Source of the DNA: Heliocybe sulcata
Taxonomy: Eukaryota > Basidiomycota > Agaricomycetes > Gloeophyllales > Gloeophyllaceae
Assembly: GCA_004369045.1 (NCBI GenBank)
Contig: ML213524.1
Coordinates: forward strand, 393,667-457,666
Length of the DNA: 64,000 nucleotides
Direction: 5' to 3'
Position numbers and translations under genes: made by a program. A model generated the notes under the pieces. The model was not told the DNA's origin and searched no databases. It was given only the letters and a program-made list of their open reading frames with translations. Shown in pieces: positions 34,505 to 47,421 of this stretch (position 1 is its first letter; each line of letters opens with the position of its first letter).

Positions 34505-35734
34505 ATGACTCTCACTCAATACCCCACTGCCGTTTTACCTCGGATAGGAAGAAACCAAAAATACGCGCCCCAAGACCTAGCAGATGCGCTGATTTATCTT
34601 CGCAAATTGTACAACCCTGACGTTCGTGGGTCGAAGATAAAACATAGAAAACGCTGCTATCCCGTTTATGACAGTAATGTCTCTCCCAGTGAGCAACCAT
34701 GCGAGGCAGAACCAGTTAGCGAGGACGACTTAGAACAGCTCCGCGCAGACGCATTCGAGCGGTCCTACGCCGTTCGCTGGCTGACCGCATTCTGCTCTTG
34801 CGCGGAAGCCCTGACAGACGGTGACGGAGTCTCTCCCGAGATGGTGGAATCTCTCATTCAAGACGCCTCCGCACTGCTCGCGATATGTGCTGGGACTGCC
34901 TCTGCTGGGATTATCTCTCGTAATTTCACCTTTAACCAGGGGAAAATCCAAGTCCAGTTGACAGATATCCCCTTGGATAATCACGACTATTCCAGTGTAG
35001 GTGCCCAGACGTGGGGAGGCGCGTGCGTCCTCTCGGAGATGATAGCTCAATCGCCGCAAGAGTTCGGTCTATGGGGCTCTTCGCTGCAGCGGCCTCTACG
35101 GATCCTAGAGCTCGGAGCGGGCACAGGGTTGGTCTCTCTTGTGGTGGCGAAGCTGCTGCGAGCTCTGGCACATGAGGATCCTGTTGGACCATGCGCGATC
35201 ATCGCCACCGACTATTACCCATCCGTCTTGGGGAACTTGGAACACAATATTATGAATAACTTTCCGCCATCAGAGCCTCAGACGACGGTGTCTATATCAG
35301 CTCATTTCCTAGACTGGTCCCAATTCTCTGTCTCAAGCTTGCAACTAGACGCGCCGCCGTTTGACGAACCCTTTGATCTGATCCTGGGAGCTGATATCGT
35401 GTATGAAGCCGAGCATGCGTTATGGATTAAACGCTGCGTTGAGAAACTGCTGAAGAAACCTGCATGTGCTGCCAGTGAAGTTCCGCCCGCGTTCCATCTT
35501 GTTATTCCTCTCCGGGCGACGCACGCTGTCGAGTCCGGGACGATAGAGCGCGTTTTTGCTTGTGCGGATAGCGAAGCTGCCAAGGTTTCCTCTGGCGAAG
35601 GTGGTCATGTCTGGGACCTCAGGATCACCCGCAAGGATTCCATCGTCTGTGATGGCGAGGACAATGTCAGGTTTCCAAGTGATGGGCATGAGGTGGAGTA
35701 CGCTCATTACACAATTGGTTGGATCAAGGTATAA
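34505..35734 (+). CDS. METTL/EFM-type protein lysine methyltransferase (Methyltransf_16)
   Basis: A single exon of 409 residues starts at MTLTQYPTAVLPRIGRNQ. The SAM-binding motif I is LRILELGAGTGLVSLVVAKL near residue 200. ATDYYPSVLGNLEHNI (acidic loop after strand 2) and PFDLILGADIVYEAEHALW follow. The last is the D/E-x-x-Y-type post-IV signature of family-16 methyltransferases, which includes yeast Rkm5 and the EFM enzymes and human METTL20/21/22. The earlier TWGGACVLSEMIAQSP block is also typical. These enzymes methylate lysines of translation factors, ribosomal proteins or chaperones in the cytosol; this one's target is not visible. The N-terminal 150 residues are less conserved. The absence of introns in 1.2 kb is unusual for this window. 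Confidence 0.85.
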   Translation: MTLTQYPTAVLPRIGRNQKYAPQDLADALIYLRKLYNPDVRGSKIKHRKRCYPVYDSNVSPSEQPCEAEPVSEDDLEQLRADAFERSYAVRWLTAFCSCAEALTDGDGVSPEMVESLIQDASALLAICAGTASAGIISRNFTFNQGKIQVQLTDIPLDNHDYSSVGAQTWGGACVLSEMIAQSPQEFGLWGSSLQRPLRILELGAGTGLVSLVVAKLLRALAHEDPVGPCAIIATDYYPSVLGNLEHNIMNNFPPSEPQTTVSISAHFLDWSQFSVSSLQLDAPPFDEPFDLILGADIVYEAEHALWIKRCVEKLLKKPACAASEVPPAFHLVIPLRATHAVESGTIERVFACADSEAAKVSSGEGGHVWDLRITRKDSIVCDGEDNVRFPSDGHEVEYAHYTIGWIKV

Positions 35735-35900
35735 AGGACTAGAGCTTCGACCCTCGGTAGGAGATACAGAATGATTGGGCCGCGATAGATAAGGAGACTT
35801 ATACATTGGATATTCTTAGAGCAATTAGACACTACAATATTACTGTGACCGGGTAGATACGCGGAATAGAGACAGACAACACCTCAGGTCGTTTTATGCA

Positions 35901-38900
35901 TTATGACAAATCCAAAACCTGCAGCCGCTCCTCCCGGACAGCGAACAGTAGCACAAATCTTCGTCCCTCAGCTTTCCTTCTCGCTACTGCGTCGCGTATC
36001 TGATTCCCATACCCCGAATGCTGACTTGGCAAGCCTGCAAGGATCGCCTTCCAAGTATCTTCGTCTGTGACCCAAGACGCATCCCGGACCAGAGCCTCAA
36101 ACACCAGCGAAGGTACGTCCACCGCAATGACCGGTAGACCCGTCTGAATAGATGACTTCAGCTCGGAAGCCGTATCGAAAGCTGATATTACGACATTAGC
36201 CGCAAGGAAGGGTGAAGGCATCGCTGATACATACCGCGGTCCATGAACATCTGCTTCGAGCGCTTCAGCTGCTTCTTCGTCTCGCCAGGTAGCAGCAGCT
36301 GGATATCGGACGCTGAACTGTTCTCTTTGGCCATAGCTACCGGTCCGATTGGTAGATCGGGCACTGCAGAGACTCCGGACGTCGAACTGTCCACCTTCTT
36401 CTGCTCAGCAATCTGTTGTTGCAACCAACCTACGAGTTCCGCTCGAGAAACTGGACGAAAGCGTCAGAATAGACACATACAGATACCATGCTTTTGTTGC
36501 GCGTACTGTCGTATTCCGTGCCTTTCAGCATGTTCCTCACTTTGAAGGCCGCTTGCTCACGTTTGATAGTGCGAGGCCTCGGAACAACGGTGAACCTAGA
36601 AACGTGTTTTTAGCGCCTCCGATGATAATATTTGTGTCCGAAGACATACAATATCCCTTCTCTTGAGCAAAGGTCGGCGTGACTCTCGTCTTCGCTATCG
36701 GGAAGACCTGACTCGTACATAACATCCGCACTAATGTCGTTTGCCCATAGAAGCGCCGCGACTTCAAGGCGGTCAAGTAGGTATCCAGGATGGTAGGACA
36801 CGATATAGACGTCACATCGGCGAGGACTCCAGAAACCAAAAGAGCGCTGCTCTTTGACCAAGTTACGAACGGACGTGCTTTGGAAGGCAGCGAGCGCGCT
36901 GGTGATCTTGTCTATGGCCAACTGGAAACCCATCGCGCAGAAGGAATCAGATTTAGGATCCGGAGGAGTAAACTGCCTGATCATTGAGTCATATCTGACG
37001 GGACGTGAGTCTGTGTCGTGTTTTGGGACTATACAGTACGTACCTGCCTCCTGCAGCTAGAATGTCCGTACGCTTGCCTCGCCTAGTGACCTCGAAGCAA
37101 ACACCGTCTTTGAATGGCGCATTATGAGTACCAAGCATTAGCGGTCGGAAATGAATCCGCCTGGATACCCCCAGTCCAGTTGCATATTCAAGCACCCTTT
37201 TTACCTCCTTGATAGCAGGGTTGATTAGGGCGAGAACACTGGAAGATGCCTTCTCCAGTTTTACGATCACGGATTCAACGTCGTTGTCTGTCGGAGATTG
37301 AGATGTTAGAAGAAGTAAAAGTGTCATGTAAGTCATACATGTTTCGGACAAGATCTCCAGCTCATCGGCCGTGCTCCGCAGCAAACCTCGGTTGAGCAGC
37401 AGAGTCCGCTTTTGAGGCCAAGAAGACTTGGTACGGGTCAAGATATTCAACACAGGCTGTCGGGTGTCTTCTGGGATGCCATGGAAGATGTACTCCAGTA
37501 CTATGAAAGCGCGTTAATTTGCAGTTACGAGAGCGGGAAATGATTCCGCACTCATGGAGTGAGAAACTTGGATCTCGTAATCTTGGCCGATCCCAGGGAA
37601 GCTATCGAGACATTTGTTCACAATGGCCAGTGATTCTGCGATGGCAGCAGCTGGGCCGCATTCCATATCAGGGCTTATGATATCAAAAACAGCGGCCTTG
37701 GTTGACTTGGGGTGTCCCGCCGTTACGCTTCACGACAATGCATCAATAAGGAGAGAACAGAGATGATGGAGGCACCTACTTTGGCCGGTAGACATTTCCG
37801 ACGTGGAACCGCTTTACCCTCCGCATCCTGTCCCTGGCCGCTAACCGAGCGAACGGGACTAACGCATCGTTAGGCAATGCAACAACTTCGCCATGCCTGT
37901 CTAAGAGCAGCACTCTGTTATGCTCGTTCTCGGGGTTCATTGCAGGCATGAGCTGAAGAGGCTCCATGTGAACGGCGCCGTGAAGTTGGAAGATACTCGT
38001 AAGCGTTTGCTCTACAATATCATTTAGAGAGGCGTGTTCGGGTAACCTGCTCTCCTTGTCATATAGAAAGGCCCTAGAAGGCTTGGATTGCTGATTAAAC
38101 AGGGCTGAAAGGACAGCTTGATAATGTGGCGAGTCTTGCTTAGCTACACAAATATCCGTTAGTATAAACGCGACAGATGAAGAAGGGGACCTCACCCATC
38201 ATCCGTATGGCACCTCGGAAGTATTCATCCTCGACTCTAGGGGGAAGCAACGGGCTCTGAGACAGCTCTAATGCCGAAGGTCGTTCGTTGGGGTCATGCT
38301 GCAGCAGCCAATGGATGACTGCCAGTGAAATATTGGTAAGCGCCAAGCAGGACAGAGAATCTACTTACTCTCTCGCTGCCGCACTCGATGAGGGTCCCAA
38401 CCAGAGGGAAAGATAATCTCTGGCTTGCGCAGCATTTCGATAACGGCGATGCGTTCAGCACCTGTGCTAAACATGTAGTTCATCTCAAAGAAGACGATCT
38501 ACCGATGCATTGATACATATGCTCGAAAGGAGGAGGACATTTGACGTACGCCCAAGCTATACATATCTGCCTTGTTTGGACTTCGGCGTGGCCCATTCTT
38601 GTGCGACTGTACTTCAGGCGCAATATACAGCCTTGTCCCCACCTCTTCCTCGCATTTCAAGAGATGCACTTGGAGCTCACTGAATTAAGAAGAGCGTACC
38701 TAACGTCATATCATCGCTGCCCACGACGCCGGGCGCAACATCTGAAGGATCGACCGCCGCCAGGCTGGAAGTGGCAAGACCGAAATCGCCGACTATTCTT
38801 CACTTATCAGAGACTGGAGTCGCCCTGCTTTTATGACTAGAGCACCTTTACAATCACCCTTGCCGTCTTAGTCCGTCAAAATCAGCTAAGAACGATGCGA

Positions 38901-41900
38901 TTAGTATCAAGCTACGCACCGATGAAAATGTTGGTAAGCTTGATATCTCGATGGAGCTAGACATCCAGATCAGGTGGGTATTCGGAGACCATCAGCGCGT
39001 CTGCTTACGATCCCAAGACTGGACATGTGCACAAGGGCGTCGACGATCTGCATGAATAGTCGCCACGCCTCATCTTCGGACAGTCCTTCAGCGATGCGCT
39101 GAGGAAGCGTAAGGACTGCTTGGCAACAGCAGGATACCATATGTTCTTACCTCCTTAAGTGTCTGACGCTCGACAAACTCCTGTACAACGGTCAACTACC
39201 AGTGGGAGATGAGAGAGGTCCGAGCCAAATACCATTTGGATGTACAGCGTCCTTGATACAGCTGGAGAGGCGGACCCGTTCCCGTTCGCTTGACCGTTAT
39301 CGAGGAGTTCGAGGAAATTCGGGTCCGCTTCGTCGCTATCGTTATCATCATACTCATTATCCGTTTCGTTATCAGCCTGTTTGGACGACCCAGATCTTGT
39401 GAAGTGTATACTTGGGAATGACGACTTGCTGCCAGCCCCGGATTGCAGGTCATCTAGGTCGATGCTGAAGGGGTCATTAGAGAAGTCATCCTTACGTTTG
39501 CCAGCACGGAATGAGATCATTCCGTTCTCCGTCCCCGATTCTTCAGAGTCCGAGCCCGACGACAAAGGCGTGGCGAAGGGATCAGACGTCTCCACCCAAG
39601 TGGTGTAATAACGGACAATGAAGCGATGGCTCAGTCGGCTTAGCGCGTTGACCTCTCTGAAAATCTTTGTATCCTTCTGAGTGGCTCGAAGTTTGACCTT
39701 CTTCACTATAGCGTACTCAGCTAAACTCATGGATACACTGATATACGCTCGCGACGTACCTGCGTAGATTCTAGAATCGATCTTATTTCGTGCTTTGACT
39801 ACCGACCCGAACGCTCCTTTACCCTGGAGGACACTTGTATAGAGCACGGATACGACGTTCGACGCTATGGCTTACCAGTAACTCGAGTTCTTCCCAGTCT
39901 TCCTTCCATCGACTGGAGTGCCTCGTCCTCTGTGCCGGCATTGCGAAGTATTCCTCTGGTGATCCAGAGAAATTATGCGGCACGACGGGAGTCCTGACAT
40001 CTATCGCCATAATACATGAGCACACTCATAACCTGCCTTCGCCCTTCGAATCTTACCTGAGAATGTGATAGCCCTGTCCCTAATTCGTATGCCTGGGGAG
40101 ATGATAGACCCCGACAGCTCTCGAATGAGACTATGACAGGACGCCGCCTTCTTTCTGCCGGAAGTCAACATGCTTGACGCAACCTGATAGAGCGTCGGAG
40201 AGATATCGCAGGCCTGCAGTGCCAGCTGAGGAACCCCGAATCTCTGCATGACGTCGCGACCCAGCAGCATCTGCAATAGGACGACTCCCGCGCAGTGGAT
40301 GTCCCTGCTGCGTGTGTACAGCAGGGGCGAGTCGACCGCATCCTTGGGCAGCCTGACCGATACCGTGAGTGAGATACGTGTGGGATGACAGTAGGTACCT
40401 ACCACGCTTCCGGAATGGCAGACTCGTCACCGTTCGGGACGTTGAGGCCAAAGGGGTTCGATCGATGCAAGTCCAATAGTCGACCGTAGTAGCACGCTTT
40501 GCGAACCTTTACAATCTTCGTCCTGGACTGCGAATTGTCACTTCCAAGGCAGATACAGCGGAGATTGAGCCCTATGAATCATAATATTACACACGGATAC
40601 TGCGCGTCGCACACGAAGTGACATACCGCGATGAATCAGATCTTTCTCGTGTATGGCCTGTAGAGCTGACAATATCTGCAATAGATACTCCTGCATCGAA
40701 GTTCAAACATTCATGCAACACAATGACGACCTTTCTGCTCACTGTTGCCCGTTCTTCCTTCAATGTATCACAATTCTCCAGCACGTCAAGCAATGTTACA
40801 GGCGGTCTTTGCTCGCACAGAATCGCGAGGCGCGTTGACTCGGACATCGCATGGGGCATAGCCAGCTTAGCCGCGTAGAGGCTGACAAGGTTCTCGTGCC
40901 GCACGGAGATCAACTTCTGGATGTCGAGCTCCAATTGTTTCAGTTTCTTGCGCCCTTCATACTTGGCTTAGAAAGTTTACGCACTTGCCATGCCAAGAGG
41001 GACGTACCTTGGCTGGTGGAGTAATATTGAGACTCGAAAGTGACGACGTACAGCTCAAGCGGCAATGTGGCATGGACATCGTCGCAGACGGGCTCGGCCA
41101 GGTATGTCATACCCAAACATTCTACACAATGCCATTAACTTACTGTCAGTACATGTAGTTTTGTACGGACCTCTCTTAGGATGGAACAACTTCACAGTAT
41201 GGAAGTTTATGTCGCGCACGCGGACCTCCTGGGCGAACGTCTCCGTCGGTGTGTCACCAGCGGGCGGAACCTCGGTCGCATCAGACTCGGCGCGTCTCCT
41301 CGCCTTGTAATGCTTCTGCTTCTCAAGCTCTTGACGCTGTGCATCTGCCTCGATCTCCTGCGTCAGCCGTTGCGCGCGCTGCTGTACCCGTTCTAACTCT
41401 TGCTCCGCCTCCAGCTGCTCTCTTTCTTTCCTAGCGCGCTCCTCCTCGAGAGCTCGCTGGCTCATGAGCGTTGCCAGTGAGCCAACAACCTCAGCTGGCG
41501 GCTTGATATTGTCGGACAACCAATCCTGCGCGAAGGTGACGATCTGGAAGACCATTTCGGAGCCCTTCTGATTCTGCGCCTCAGCGTGGATGGCCTGCGC
41601 AAGTTTCGTAACATGACTGCTCGTAAGCCCCTGGATGGGCTTCTGTATCGTGAAGATGGGGTACGCTAACAAGGGATACGTCTTCGGGAATTTGACATGC
41701 AGGTGGAAGTAAATCTTGTCGGCATGACTTTCGTCAGGATGTACTACTTTGAGGATGAATTCAGGTTGCTTGGGTGCCCCCTACGCCACATTCAATTAAC
41801 ATCAATTCATACAGACGAATAGATGGTGGACTGAAGGATATCACAGCGTCTAAAAATAGACCCCTGTACCGCTGATCCCGTCCTGGCCTCTCTGCCACAA

Positions 41901-42149
41901 TGAAGTGCGTCTGCAGATCCTCCTCTATCGGTTGACATCATGAATCGAGCTCTTCCGCTGCCACACACCACATTGGCAAGTGCCGCCGATGATCCATCCT
42001 TCACCGCCAAGCCATCTCGTCCTCTCGTAACTGGCTCCGGATTCACTCACCTTCCAGACATTGGAAGCGGGGCATTCCAGAAATTGCTCCGCATAGATCG
42101 ATTTTAGCGCAGTTATCTCCGAGTTTTGCAAGTCTTCAGCAGACTCCAT
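35901..42149 (-). CDS. GCN2: GCN2 eIF2alpha kinase
   Basis: A long, many-exon gene of about 1,600 residues. It starts MESAEDLQNSEITALKSIYA (RWD domain, continuing FHLHVKFPKTYPLLAYPIF), then a charged coiled coil (41.3-41.5 kb). A pseudokinase follows (LISVRHENLVSLYAAKL, LIHRGLNL in place of HRD). The active kinase has GKGAFGSVVKARNK, VKKVKLRATQKDTK, a long acidic insert (SGSDSEESG, NEYDDNDSDEADP), LHRDIKLTNIFI, DFGLATSS and VGTRLYIAPE. A histidyl-tRNA-synthetase-like region follows (VYRPN, FKDGVCFEVTRRGKRTDILAAGGRYDSMI) and a C-terminal domain ending VREERLQVLDLS. This is the full GCN2 layout. Uncharged tRNA bound by the HisRS-like part activates the kinase, which phosphorylates eIF2alpha and represses translation in starvation. 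A 21 nt microexon (38846-38866) joins the catalytic loop to DFG. Confidence 0.95.
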
Positions 42150-43043
42150 AACAGAGGGCGAGGGCGAGCCGGAGACGAGCTATGCTCCCAGGATATGTGT
42201 GGATCGCAGGAGAAGGGGAGGGCCCTTTGGACCTCAGCAACTCAAGCGAACATAGTGACTGCCGCAATGCAGGAAGAATGGTTGTCGTTCAAGTCTTTAC
42301 CAGCCTCCGGGAGTCATCGTGCCACGGCACGTAACATTAAGTCCCTATTCCGGAAGTATGCCTTCTTTGGTCGGCTACCATCAAAGGACCCCGTGCAGCA
42401 AGCCTATACGGTCACATGTATCCTTCGATACTACTCGCACTTACCCATGAATTCTTTTTGAGACTGTCTTTATGACTGTAGATGCTGAGGAGAAACATAT
42501 GTGTCCACTTATCGAAGGAGCCTGTCCCCGGGTCCAGCTTCGCATCATCCTGCCAATAACTTTACCTAAGATACCGTTCCTTTACGCACGTCAGTTCACA
42601 AAAAAAGCCACAAGAAGCAGGAACTAGCAAGTCCGGGTCCAGGCAGCTCACTGTTTATGGTGTTTGGTGCTCGGAACAATTTCAGAGAAACATAGGATAT
42701 ATACTCCGTCAGAACCTGCCACAATGCCACAGACATGCCGCAAATGAACGACTTCCTCAATGGTAGAGCAGTGAGGTAAGAGAAAGCTCCTATATTTAAG
42801 TTGGGAATGCGAGGTCAAGTAGTCTGAAACCACTCCAGAGTCATTTCCTCAAGGATTGAGTTCATCTCAATATGCCGAGTGGAAACCCAGTCCACCCTCA
42901 AGCTCAGGTAAGGAACAGAAATCTGGGGTATTCAAGGAACAGATAATGTTTGAATTGTTCGGTGATGTGCACTTCTTTTCAAGGCAAGTCGAAGGTATTT
43001 ACGCGCTACCCTCCAAGAGCCTTAGAATACTGAGGGTACATCC
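42150..43043. other. Intergenic region between GCN2 and the LysM gene
   Basis: A 5' flank of GCN2 and 3' flank of the LysM gene. A 111-codon open stretch at 42126-42461 overlaps the GCN2 start on the other strand and lacks support. Confidence 0.4.
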
Positions 43044-43710
43044 TCAAGCGGCAGAGGTATAATTGTAAACGGTGGTATAGTTAAATATGGTATTGGCCGT
43101 GCAAATGACCTGCGAACAAAGTCAGCACCAGCGGCAGGCGGAACTGGACCGCAAACCTCGCCAGGGTAGACGTTCGTGCATCCAGCATTGATGTTGGGAT
43201 TATTGGCAAGAAGAGTACTCAGGGAAACACCTGTGCTGTCCTCAACCTCGGTACAGCTGTCGCCAGAGTAGAATACGTGGACGGAGCCACAGTCCTGGCC
43301 CACAATTCCCAAGCAAAGAGACTGAAGAGAGTGCCGCCGGTCAGTATCGAAGAGTGTCAGACGTCACGTCTATCTCACCTCTCCGACGTAAAGGTTTTGA
43401 CAAGTCGCGTCGATCGTACCTTGGTTCACAAACGCTAGTTGGTACCTATAGTTTCCGGGAAGAGTCTCAGTATACGGACGATGAAGATGATACCAGGGAG
43501 ACGCACGTCGAGACACCTTCTTTGGCCGAAATAGCATCGCACGTGTCGCCGGAGGCAACGGTGTAGAAGCGAGAACAAGTGACATTCTGGGCGAGCGCTG
43601 AGACAAAATGCGGTCAGCAGAATACTGTGAGCTAGTACAAGGGAGTGCGTACCACTCATGGTCGCGAATGCGACAGTAGCAGCGAAGGTTAGACGAGCTG
43701 TGGTGAACAT
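43044..43710 (-). CDS. Secreted protein with two LysM domains
   Basis: The ATG at 43710 begins MFTTARLTFAATVAFATM, a typical signal peptide. Cleavage is expected near ALAQNVT after an intron. The first LysM runs from YTVASGDTCDAISAKEGVST across an intron to YQLAFVNQGTIDATCQNLYV. The second runs from VFYSGDSCTEVEDSTGVSL to NPNINAGCTNVYPGEVICT. Paired cysteines and the GDTC/GDSC and YPGE steps are standard for fungal LysM. The tail after the last intron is short (IFNYTTVYNYTSAA) with N-glycosylation sequons, and the stop is at 43046-43044. LysM domains bind chitin or other N-acetylglucosamine polymers. Small secreted forms shield hyphae or scavenge chitin fragments (effector-like), or act in wall remodelling. 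There is no catalytic domain. Confidence 0.88.
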
Positions 43711-43789
43711 CTTCAGAGGCAAGCTGTTGATTGAGTAGAGCTCAGTCCCTGTAGGCCCTGGAGACAGAGAAATGGTGACATTCGGGGCA

Positions 43790-43797
43790 GGCTTTTA
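43790..43797 (-). promoter_or_regulatory. TATA box of the LysM gene
   Basis: TATAAAAG on the minus strand, about 80 bp ahead of the ATG at 43710. Confidence 0.45.
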
Positions 43798-44629
43798 TAC
43801 ATTCCCACTGCGCGGCAAGAGCGGGGGCTCTGGCCTCTCATACGTGCTCGTACCTGGTATGCCGATATCTTTGCGCTGCGCGTTCGGCGTTGATTCCTTC
43901 ATGAGACCGGAGCGAGAGACGTCCCTGGGTCATCAGTTCCAGAGTTTCCTGGATGATCTGCAGACGCGCATCGAGATTGATGGTGGTAAGTGACTGAGTT
44001 ACCGAGTGCGCAATAGACTTGATTGCGAAGTGCCCACGGGAATAGCTGATCTGGACAGAGTATCTCGTATTTTCAGTCAGTACCAGTCATTTGCTGTGGT
44101 TTGCTCGCACGTTTGACGACGAGAAGTCAGGGACAGCCCAACATGATCAGATCATGGGCGTCTAACCCAAAAGCTGGATTGTAATAGCTGCGAAATGTGT
44201 GAGTATACAGCTGATCTGCATACTTTTCGTAACACGGGGCCGAACTGAATCTCCGGGAAACGCAGTGAGCTCCCAACAAAGCGGGGTGATATATTGTGAT
44301 GATGCGCAGATTCTGCGCAAATACGAGAGAATCACTCACGGAAAGCCAGATGTGTTTACAGGGCCGCAGGCCGCACGTCTATGCTGCGGTCCAAGGGCAT
44401 GGACAGACGGTATCTCTGTCCTTGTGACTTACAGACGAGTATACGACCGAGATTGTGTCTTAGAGGACGGTAATCGAAATCAATACACGACAGGCCGTGA
44501 GAGAAACGGAATGTCACATGCACGTGATCGTGACCAATAATCAAGACGCGTGGCGCCAGAGAAGTGAAAGCCTGACTGTCCTCCTGTTTTTGTTCCGTCT
44601 GGCCTCCTGTTGCCACCTTCAACGCAAAT

Positions 44630-46662
44630 ATGGCATCTATGAAGTATCCGAAAGTCGCAGGTAGGTGGCGAATAGTAATGCGCTTCGGTTCCTCACTTCC
44701 TTGTTGTCAGGGTTTGAGTTGATCGAGCAAGTCGGTGGCGGGGGCTTTTCCAGGTAGGACTCTCACAAGACACGCCAGGCCCTGTTCGCCGCAGATGACT
44801 AGTTGACTTTGTCAATGGTACACTTATCCATATATTGAAGCTTATTGTCAGGGTATTTCGGGCTGTAAACGCCGACGAACACAAAGTGGCAGCGTGCAAG
44901 CTCGTCCTGATCTCGCCGGAGACCGCTGAAGCAACCCGGAAGATGCTCGATAAGGAGATGCGAATACATGCTGCCCTAAAGCATCCTAACGTCCTAGAAT
45001 TCTTCAATGCCATCATCGTGGACTTGACCAATAGGCATCAATACGTGCCTGGAACGTACATGCTCATGGAATTCGCTGCGGGCGGTGATTTGTTTGATAA
45101 AATTGGTATAATACATAATCATCACTCCTTTGCTGCTGATGACTTACTGCGGAATGCATGACAGTGCCTGACCTGGGAATTGGCGAAGAGGTAGCTCAAC
45201 TGTACTTCAGGCAGCTCGTGAGCGGCATGGTCAGTCAATTTTCACAGACTTCCTGGGCACTCCAATGAACAATTTCAAGTAGGAATACGTTCACAGTCAA
45301 GGAGTCTGTCATCGCGATCTCAAGCCGGAGAATCTACTCCTTGATGCTGCGGGTTCCCTGAAGATCACTGACTTCGGACTGAGCTCCGTTTATAAACTTA
45401 AGGAGTCAGGCAATACCCGGCTTCTGACGGAACGATGTGGGAGTCTACCATATGTTGCACCTGAGGTAAATATTCCATCAGAATATTGTCATCTCGGCGC
45501 GCCTGACGCCAAGCAGCTCAATTCTGACTCCCCGTACCAAGCGGAGCCGATCGATGTTTGGGGCATGGGAGTGATCCTTTTCACTCTGCTCGCAGGAAGT
45601 GAGGACCTCCTTATTCGCATCGGAATGGCCAGACGCTTACTCCATCGTTGCAGACACCCCGTGGGATGAGCCGACAAAGAATTCTCCAGAATTCCGGCGA
45701 TATCTCTCAGGAGATATTTTGCAGGAAGCGCCCTGGAAGCGACTTGGTCGAGAAGTGCTATGTAGGCATCAGTCATGAAATAAATTCCAGCACACCCTAA
45801 TTTGGCCGTGCCAGCATTGATCGTTGGTTTGCTCAACGTTGATCCAACAAGACGCATGACTGTCCCTGATATTATGCAACATCCATGGTACTCGCGGTAC
45901 GCCCATTCCAATGCTGTTAATCTAGTAGTGTACTGAGAATGGATCGACGTAGTCCATCGACGATTGCCGCTCAAGGAGCCACTGCTCTCGCCGACCATCT
46001 GACCCAACCTATGAGGGCCAACGGGGATTACGATATCGCCGCTCCCGACGTGACCATGTATGTGACTGTGCAAAGCTATGCACGTTGATATCTGACAGCC
46101 AGATGCAGGAATATGGAAATGGATGGCGATCAGGTTATGTTATCAGCAGCGGCTAATACGCAGTTCACGCAGTCTTTGCTGCTCTTCGTACGTTAGCCAT
46201 CATCAGAGCTCGCATTGCTGGTCTGACGTCCGGATTTCAGTCACAAACTCAGAATGGGAGGCGCTACAACCCTCATCTCACCCGGTTCTATTGCTCGATA
46301 CCTCCTCACGAACTCGCGCCTCTTATCCAGGAGAGCCTGGAAGGACTGGGTGCGTCATGCAAATCGAAACCACTAGAAGGAAGAGCTGCGGAGGTCATAA
46401 AGCTACGCATCGGCGGTTATGACTTCAGGAAGGAGATGTACAAAGGTTCGGTGGTCGTAGAGAGATATCCATATAATAATATGGAGTGTTCATTTTGCGT
46501 CATGCAGCGTGATCAGGTGAACCAAGTCTTCTCGAATCATAGCGCTCTGTCTGACGTTACGGAATTGTCTAGGGTAGCCCCATTTCATGGAGGCAATTAT
46601 GGAAGGCCTTGGTCCTGTCAGCGAAGGTAGAGCCGCATGTCCTCAGGAGACGTAGTGCATAA
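44630..46662 (+). CDS. CHK1: CHK1 DNA-damage checkpoint kinase
   Basis: The ATG at 44630 gives MASMKYPKVAG, then FELIEQVGGGGFSRVFRAVN after an intron. The kinase domain holds VAACKLVL (lysine), YMLMEFAAGGDLFDKI, CHRDLKPENLLLDA, DFGLSSVYKLKESG, CGSLPYVAPELNSD, DVWGMGVILFTLLAGNTPWD and RRMTVPDIMQHPW. After a linker, TQFTQSLLLF/SQTQNG gives a cluster of S/T-Q sites, the type phosphorylated by ATR/Rad3. The KA1-like regulatory end has LRIGGYDFRKEMYKG, SFCVMQRDQ and GSPISWRQLWKALVLSAKVE. It ends LRRRSA with the stop at 46660-46662. About nine introns keep the frame. CHK1 halts the cell cycle after replication stress by acting on Cdc25/Wee1. All catalytic residues are present. Confidence 0.93.
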
Positions 46663-47421
46663 TCTCGCTCTCTGCAACTTCCAGGACGTCTGGTACGATG
46701 TCCCGTTATTGTCCCAATCGTGCAGCTGTCATGGAAACTTGTAACAAATTAGCTTGTCACCCTCGTAGTGCGGTATACATCAAGTACCGATAATCATCAC
46801 CTCCTCCAGCGTCGCTTGTATCCGGCCTTCCGCCGACAGGACACAGCACGCTGATTATACTATATAGCGACGCGAACTACGACGTGACTCGCCAAAGCAG
46901 GCTGAGACGTCTAGCCACATGTACGCAGCTTCCAAAGTAGAGGATGGCCTGGAAATTCTGATAGGACGGCAAGGCACATTACAGGCTGAACATGATCCGG
47001 TCAGATGCCGACTTCGGGCGTCCCCTGGAATATCCAGGCTCCAGCGCGACAACGACAGCCGAATGGCTTTAGGACAATCAAAGTAGTACACTCGCGCTTG
47101 ACTTCCCAAGGACCCTAAGCAGACAAACCCGGTCTGAACGGTTGCCGGCAATAAAAGAGCCGAGGCTATGCTGGGCGGATGGACCACTCTGGAGGATTGC
47201 TTTAAGGGAAATGGGTACCAGTTCCGCTTGAGGTAAGAAGGAAGCATTAGCGTCGATATGGAGTAGCGTATACAAATACATTGAATCGCCGTACAATATG
47301 GATGCATAAAGTGCGGGCTCTTCACAGTGACAGCAGATATGGTAGTACACGATTCAAAACGAGAGCGAGGACATAGCATGGTTCAGACGTCAAGTGAGGC
47401 GACGACCTCACATCGCGACAC
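46663..47421. other. Region between convergent CHK1 and metacaspase genes
   Basis: A 174-codon open stretch on the minus strand (46855-47379) has no family resemblance and lies in the shared 3' flank. I treat the region as non-coding. Confidence 0.4.

Noticed and set aside
34251-34515. Upstream extension of the 33619-34251 gene in the same frame
   Set aside because: The extension overlaps the methyltransferase start, lacks the composition of the body, and the ATG at 34251 gives a sensible N-terminus.
42126-42461. 111-codon plus-strand frame overlapping the GCN2 start
   Set aside because: It overlaps the GCN2 first exon on the other strand and has no supporting domain.
46855-47379. 174-codon minus-strand frame between CHK1 and the metacaspase
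   Set aside because: It sits in the shared 3' flank and has a Ser/Cys-rich composition without a recognisable domain.
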